The notes below the pieces were generated by a model. That model had not been told where the DNA came from and searched no databases. It was given only the letters and a program-made list of their open reading frames with translations. DNA of 10,575 nucleotides from JBKJTP01 sp046590195 (GTDB taxonomy: Bacteria; Bacteroidota; Ignavibacteria; Palsa-1295): NCBI GenBank assembly GCA_046590195.1, contig JBKJTP010000005.1, positions 1 through 10,575 of the forward strand. The letters run 5' to 3'. Position numbers and translations under genes: made by a program. Positions 6,426-10,575 of the stretch are shown in pieces (position 1 is the stretch's first letter; each line of letters opens with the position of its first letter).

Positions 6426-9095
6426 TTAACCGAGGTCCTGTACTCGCTGGAGAAGGGCTTCGGTATGCTTGATAATCGGGTGGTCAGAAACGAGAATCTT
6501 CCGGCTAATAACTAAGGCATTTGAATAGAGTTGTGCGGCAACGCTGTATTGTTGCTGGGCTTCGCGCAATCTTCCAAGGTTTACCGTGGCAAGACTTACA
6601 TCTAGATGCTGATTGCCATAAGTTTGTCGTGCAATCTTTAGACCTTCCTCCAGATGTTTTGTTGCTTGAGGAAATCTTGCAAGCATCACTTCAACAATTC
6701 CCAAATTGTTTAACTTCTTGATGAGCCTCGGGTCATCTGGTGAGTATGCATTTAACGCACTTGCTAGAGCTTTACTGTAGTATATTTCGGCTTGCAGGAG
6801 CTGTCTGTTTGAGTAGTACACTGCGCCGATGTTCGAGAGGGCACCCAGCCTCTCGTCTAGATATTTTGACGTGTCTTCACATAATTTTAATATCTCATCG
6901 AAGTGCTTGCTGGCTTCAGTTAAATGACCGGACCAATACTCTGCAATTCCTAAATTCTGAAGGATCTCAATTGCTATTAGCGGATCGATGTCATTGTGAT
7001 TTTCAATGAGACTCAACGCGCTTTGGTAGTGACTCATTGCCTCATCATTCTTCCCTAGCTCCTGATACGCCGTCCCCTGTAAGTTATGATACTCGACGAT
7101 CTCTTCGAGGGTTGTGAGCGTGGAGATGTTGATCTTCGTTAACAGACCGAGACTTTGTTCGAAGTGGCCGGCCGTGATGAGCACCTTTGCAAGACTGGTA
7201 TAGAGTTGAACCGTCTTCTTCTCATCGATATTGAGTCTGATCCACTCCGCTTCGAGCGCGTGTGCCATGTTCACGACGTCGCAATTCTTTAGCAATTGTG
7301 ATCCGAGTTGTGTAGGTCGAGAGATATCCCATTTGTCTGTGACTTGCAGGAATACTTCGGGGATCGAGAACAACTCGATCAGCTTCTTGTCGTCGGCGAG
7401 TTCAAGAGCGAGCCAAACACCCTCGGTCGAGAGTCGTGATGTGTCCATAAGACGAAGAAGAGCTTCCATGATCGTAGCGGCAGAAGTGGTGCGTGCCTGA
7501 TCATCAGAAAGATAGCGTTTAGTTACAGCTTGATCAAGCGCTTTGTGGAACAGGGTGAACCGATCGGCAATGTGAAAAAGCAGATGCGAATGCGTTTGTA
7601 GAAAGTGCTGCACCACCTGAACGTGCGTCTCGGAGATCCAGCCGAGCTCAGTCACATTTAGCCCGGTATGCGAGGCCGATAGCGACGCACAGATCTTCTT
7701 GATGAACTCGCGGCCAAGCTGCGTCTCCATCCGTTCGAGCATCAACTGGAACAAGCCATCGAGATCCTTCACCGAAAGATAATGATCGATCGTCTCATCG
7801 AGATTGACGAAGTGCGCGGAGAGGCGGATCTCCTCGAGCAGCATCTTGAGGAACAGTGGATTGCGGCACTTCGGGTTCGAAGCGATAGCAGTGACATGAT
7901 CCGATGTCAAGCTCTTGCCATAGTCCGATAGATAGCGCACAACGAAAGCCTCGCGCTCCTCACGATCGAATGGCTCCATCGCAAACTCATCCCACTCTCT
8001 CTGACGCAATCGCTTAAGTATCGGTCCTGAGGTGGTGCTCACGATCAGATGCACATTCTCCGGCAGATACTCTGGCAGCCAGTCCAGCGGCTGCGAGTCT
8101 TCATCAAGCTGATCGAGCGCATCGAGCACGATGACTGCACCTCGGTCATTGATCTTCGAAAGGAGAAAGGCGAATTCATCTTGCAGCGAGCTGAACGTCG
8201 ACGTGCTGCCAAGATCGATCTGATAGTTATTCTTTAGCTGCTCACCGAGATGATCGAAGATACCTTGCGAATTTCTCGATGCAGGACTTGCACCAATGAA
8301 ATGCCCAAGCACGATCTTCTTACTGTCCTGACGAAGCCTCTCGATCGTGTGCGCCATCAGTGCGCTCTTTCCGGAGCCAGAGTCGCCAGTGATGATCGTC
8401 ATCGATCGCTCCTGCGCAAGCTGGTCATCGATCTTCGAAGAGTACGAGCTGTGCTCGATGTAGGAGCGAAGGCGCTCGGTCATGAATGCGAGCTGATCGG
8501 CATCTGACCACACAGTCTCCGTCTTCTCGAGATAGCGATCGACCGCATTCTGCAAGTCAAGAAGGACTGCGCCGTGCAACTGCTCGAGCGAGCTGAACTC
8601 TGATATCGTGAGATCCTGCCTCTTCACTTTATCGATCAGCTCCTGCACGCGAGGATGTCGCTTCTCCTGTTGCTTAGTGTACACGAACTGATATTCGGGC
8701 CGTGGCTCGTTCAGCATGCCCTGCTCGAACTCGATCTCTACTACACTACGGCTTTCGCTAACTGATTCGAATACCTCAGGGTAGTTCTCCTTTAACTGAC
8801 GGTCTTTTTGAAGATCGGCGAGGGTGGGGATCCAGCCGTAGCGACCTCCTAGGATGCCGATGAAGAAGGGTTGGCAGTCGCGGATCTGATCGAGGCAGAG
8901 CCTGAGGACACGGCCGTTCTTCGAGTCCTCCTCGGTCAGTCCCCAGCGCAGATCGATCTCGGAGAAATGCACGCCCTTTCGGTTGCAGTAAGTTCGGAGC
9001 AGGGGAAAGGTGTGCTTCGAAAGGTACGCGCGCTCTTCGTCCAGGTCCTTAAAGGTCGAGGAGATGAATACACGAATTTCCTTTTTACTAGCCAT
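6426..9095 (-). CDS. DUF4062-NACHT/STAND ATPase-TPR protein (NLR-like), candidate defence or signalling switch
   Basis: 889 residues from the ATG at 9095; an in-frame TTG at 9113 adds six residues and is less likely. Residues ~5-110 are a DUF4062 domain: RVFISSTFKDLDEER (8-22), DLRWGLTEE (48-56), GGRYGWIP (83-90). The nucleotide-binding module has a Walker A GDSGSGKS (237-244) and a Walker B VIVLDALD (321-328), followed by LIVSTT as a possible sensor 1. A helical arm region follows. From about residue 670 come at least five TPR units (YHNLQGTAYQELGKNDEAM, LGIAEYWSGHLTEASKHF, IGAVYYSNRQLLQAEIYY, LNNLGIVEVMLARFPQA, VNLGRLREAQQQY). The DUF4062-NACHT order is that of animal TEP1 and NWD1. Bacterial STAND proteins use C-terminal repeats to sense a ligand and an N-terminal domain for output, and several act against phage. 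The sequence supports the architecture; the defence role is inference. No operon partner is evident, and the 3' part is lower in GC than the rest. Confidence 0.9.
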   Translation of the reverse strand: MASKKEIRVFISSTFKDLDEERAYLSKHTFPLLRTYCNRKGVHFSEIDLRWGLTEEDSKNGRVLRLCLDQIRDCQPFFIGILGGRYGWIPTLADLQKDRQLKENYPEVFESVSESRSVVEIEFEQGMLNEPRPEYQFVYTKQQEKRHPRVQELIDKVKRQDLTISEFSSLEQLHGAVLLDLQNAVDRYLEKTETVWSDADQLAFMTERLRSYIEHSSYSSKIDDQLAQERSMTIITGDSGSGKSALMAHTIERLRQDSKKIVLGHFIGASPASRNSQGIFDHLGEQLKNNYQIDLGSTSTFSSLQDEFAFLLSKINDRGAVIVLDALDQLDEDSQPLDWLPEYLPENVHLIVSTTSGPILKRLRQREWDEFAMEPFDREEREAFVVRYLSDYGKSLTSDHVTAIASNPKCRNPLFLKMLLEEIRLSAHFVNLDETIDHYLSVKDLDGLFQLMLERMETQLGREFIKKICASLSASHTGLNVTELGWISETHVQVVQHFLQTHSHLLFHIADRFTLFHKALDQAVTKRYLSDDQARTTSAATIMEALLRLMDTSRLSTEGVWLALELADDKKLIELFSIPEVFLQVTDKWDISRPTQLGSQLLKNCDVVNMAHALEAEWIRLNIDEKKTVQLYTSLAKVLITAGHFEQSLGLLTKINISTLTTLEEIVEYHNLQGTAYQELGKNDEAMSHYQSALSLIENHNDIDPLIAIEILQNLGIAEYWSGHLTEASKHFDEILKLCEDTSKYLDERLGALSNIGAVYYSNRQLLQAEIYYSKALASALNAYSPDDPRLIKKLNNLGIVEVMLARFPQATKHLEEGLKIARQTYGNQHLDVSLATVNLGRLREAQQQYSVAAQLYSNALVISRKILVSDHPIIKHTEALLQRVQDLG

Positions 9096-9429
9096 CAGAG
9101 GAGAGTACCGCAATGGATCAAGGTCTGCAATCTACGACAAAAATTGTCAATTCCTGCGGTGATCTTGAACAAAACATTAGGCAGGTCTTCGACAGGAAAG
9201 TCAGAGGTGCCTTTCGGAACGGCCAGATATACAGGGCTGTTCGTAGGCCGATGCTCAGTTAAAACGAGTGTCTAGGCGAGACTTGTGGGGCTTCGCAGGT
9301 AATTAAGAATTAAGAGATAAGAATTAAGAATTGGGCTCGTGGGCTCACTCAATTCCTTCCGGATTCGTAATTCAAGAAAGATCATCCCCTGCCTTCAATT
9401 TCAACGTTATTACTGAATTCTATCCACGC
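9096..9429. other. Intergenic region between the divergent STAND ATPase and ahcY genes
   Basis: No coding sequence or RNA gene is supported in these 334 nt. It must hold the promoters of both divergent genes, but no clean TTG/TAnnTTTG pair is visible. It contains a small palindrome GACAA-AAA-TTGTC (9136-9148) 41 nt before the ATPase start, with TTGACA on the - strand at 9151-9146, and the AT-rich repeat at 9301-9332. No SAH riboswitch could be recognised by eye before ahcY. Confidence 0.6.
9301..9332. repeat. AT-rich direct repeat, TAAGAATTAAGA twice
   Basis: TAAGAATTAAGA occurs at 9304-9315 and again at 9318-9329, a 14-nt period, within a wider run of AATTAAG units. The run is followed by GAATTG...CAATTC, a 6-bp inverted pair around a GGGCTC direct repeat (GGGCTCGTGGGCTC). 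Low-complexity AATTAAG runs occur between genes in many genomes; a regulatory role is not shown. Confidence 0.6.
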
Positions 9430-10575
9430 ATGGACGAGAAACAGGGTCAATATAAAGTAAGAGATCTTAAGCTGGCAGAAGCCGGCCGCCGCCAGATCGA
9501 ATGGGCAGAGAGCCGTATGCCGGTCCTCATGAAGCTCCGCGAACAGTACTCGAAGACGAAGCCACTGGCAGGATATCGCATCGCTGGTTGCTTGCACGTC
9601 ACGAAGGAGACAGCAGTACTCATCGAGACGCTCGCAGCAGCAGGCGCAGATATCTCGTGGTCGGGTTGCAATCCTCTCTCGACGAACGACGAGGTTGCCG
9701 CAGCTCTCGCAGCCAATGGCACGCAGATCTACGCATGGTATGGCATGAACGTAGAAGAATTCTACTGGTGTATCGAGCGCACGCTCGATTTCAAGCCGAA
9801 CCTCACGCTTGATGACGGTGCAGACTTGATCTTCACAGTCCACAATAAATTCCCAGAGATGTGCGATAGCATCATCGGCGGTACGGAAGAGACCACGACC
9901 GGTGTGCATCGCCTTCGCACGATGTCGGCTGATGGCAAGCTCCGTTACCCGGTCATCGCTGTTAATGATGCAGAGACAAAGTGGGACTTCGATAACGTTT
10001 ACGGCACAGGCCAGTCGACGCTCGATGGTATCATCCGCGCAACATCAGTGCTTCTCGCAGGTAAGAACATCGTCGTCGCAGGCTACGGCCATTGCGGTCG
10101 CGGCGTAGCTTCACGTGCAAAGGGCATGGGCGCTAACGTTATCATTACTGAGGTCAAGCCAACAGCAGCGCTGAAGGCAACGCTCGAAGGTATGCAGGTC
10201 ATGCCGATGGACGAGGCAGCAAAGATCGGTGATATCTTCATCACCGCAACAGGTATCAAGGACATCATCATCGGCCGTCACTTCGACGTGATGAAGGATG
10301 GCGCGATCGTCTCGAACACCGGTCACTATGATTGCGAGATCAACATCGGCGATCTCGGTGAGCGCTCAGCGAACCACCGCCAGATCCGCGCAAATTGCGA
10401 AGAGTATCTTCTCTCCGGCAACCGCCGCGTTTACTTGCTGGCTCAGGGCCGCTTGGTAAATCTCGCAGCTGCTGAGGGCCATCCTTCAGAAGTGATGGAT
10501 ATGTCATTCGCAAACCAGTTCTTGTCGCAGATCCGCCTCGTCAATGTTGACAAGGGCGTTGAGGCGATGGAGCGT
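9430..10575 (+). CDS. ahcY: S-adenosylhomocysteine hydrolase (3' end outside window)
   Basis: Cleaves S-adenosylhomocysteine reversibly to adenosine and homocysteine, using bound NAD+, and so relieves product inhibition of methyltransferases in the cytosolic methionine cycle. 382 codons are open from the ATG at 9430 to the window end. Active-site motifs are intact: CLHVTKETAVLIETL with His56, LDDGADL with Asp129, TEETTTGVH with Glu154, and VNDAETKWDFDNVYG with Lys184, Asp188 and Asn189 (equivalents of human Lys186, Asp190 and Asn191). The NAD-binding motif is GYGHCG (218-223), and NTGHYD and HPSEVMDMSFANQ follow. SGCNPLSTNDEVAAAL and the absence of the ~40-residue insertion indicate the short type, usually about 420 residues, so roughly 40 are missing here. 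No obvious Shine-Dalgarno precedes the start. Identity is certain. Confidence 0.97.
   Translation, partial: MDEKQGQYKVRDLKLAEAGRRQIEWAESRMPVLMKLREQYSKTKPLAGYRIAGCLHVTKETAVLIETLAAAGADISWSGCNPLSTNDEVAAALAANGTQIYAWYGMNVEEFYWCIERTLDFKPNLTLDDGADLIFTVHNKFPEMCDSIIGGTEETTTGVHRLRTMSADGKLRYPVIAVNDAETKWDFDNVYGTGQSTLDGIIRATSVLLAGKNIVVAGYGHCGRGVASRAKGMGANVIITEVKPTAALKATLEGMQVMPMDEAAKIGDIFITATGIKDIIIGRHFDVMKDGAIVSNTGHYDCEINIGDLGERSANHRQIRANCEEYLLSGNRRVYLLAQGRLVNLAAAEGHPSEVMDMSFANQFLSQIRLVNVDKGVEAMER

Noticed and set aside
9136..9151. Promoter for the STAND gene from TTGACA on the - strand plus the GACAA/TTGTC palindrome
   Set aside because: No TAnnTTTG or other -10-like box lies at the right distance; the 5-bp arms are common by chance.
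9382..9909. 175-codon - strand frame and a 103-codon + strand frame over ahcY
   Set aside because: Both overlap conserved AhcY active-site coding sequence in other frames and show no protein-like character.

Overview
The window is a bacterial chromosomal segment bounded by two housekeeping genes on the + strand. At the left edge is the 3' two thirds of rpoC (RNA polymerase beta'). At the right edge is the first ~380 codons of ahcY (S-adenosylhomocysteine hydrolase). Both are cut by the window ends. Several signs point to the Bacteroidota/FCB group: a promoter of the Bacteroidota type (TTG, ~20 nt, TATGTTTG) before a small secreted-protein gene, several lipoproteins with relaxed lipoboxes, outer-membrane beta-barrel-like genes of a style common there, and few purine-rich Shine-Dalgarno sites. 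The moderate GC content and the short type of AhcY suggest a lineage outside classical Bacteroidia, such as the Ignavibacteria/Kapabacteria neighbourhood. That placement is an inference.

Layout: (1) 1-2872, rpoC, followed by three abutting hairpins, all with GNRA tetraloops, the last being a bidirectional intrinsic terminator. (2) 3090-4484 on the - strand, two cell-envelope genes 18 nt apart: an intact predicted lipoprotein/beta-barrel gene (3090-3848) and, upstream of it, a second barrel-like lipoprotein gene (3867-4484) broken by one in-frame TGA. (3) 4559-5689 on the + strand, divergent from that pair, a lipoprotein with C-terminal DUF4163/DUF3298-like domains, closed by a terminator that closely resembles the rpoC one. 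(4) 5869-6339, a small secreted protein of unknown function with its own promoter. (5) 6426-9095 on the - strand, a large DUF4062-NACHT/STAND ATPase-TPR protein, the most notable gene here. (6) About 330 nt of non-coding DNA with AT-rich short repeats, then ahcY.

The DNA between rpoC and ahcY (about 3.0-9.4 kb) looks like an accessory segment between core genes: surface or secreted proteins plus a lone NLR-like signalling ATPase. No multi-gene defence operon is visible. The NLR-like gene stands alone, converges with the small secreted-protein gene, and carries the ATPase and TPR modules expected of a ligand-sensing switch. DUF4062 is the only candidate output module.
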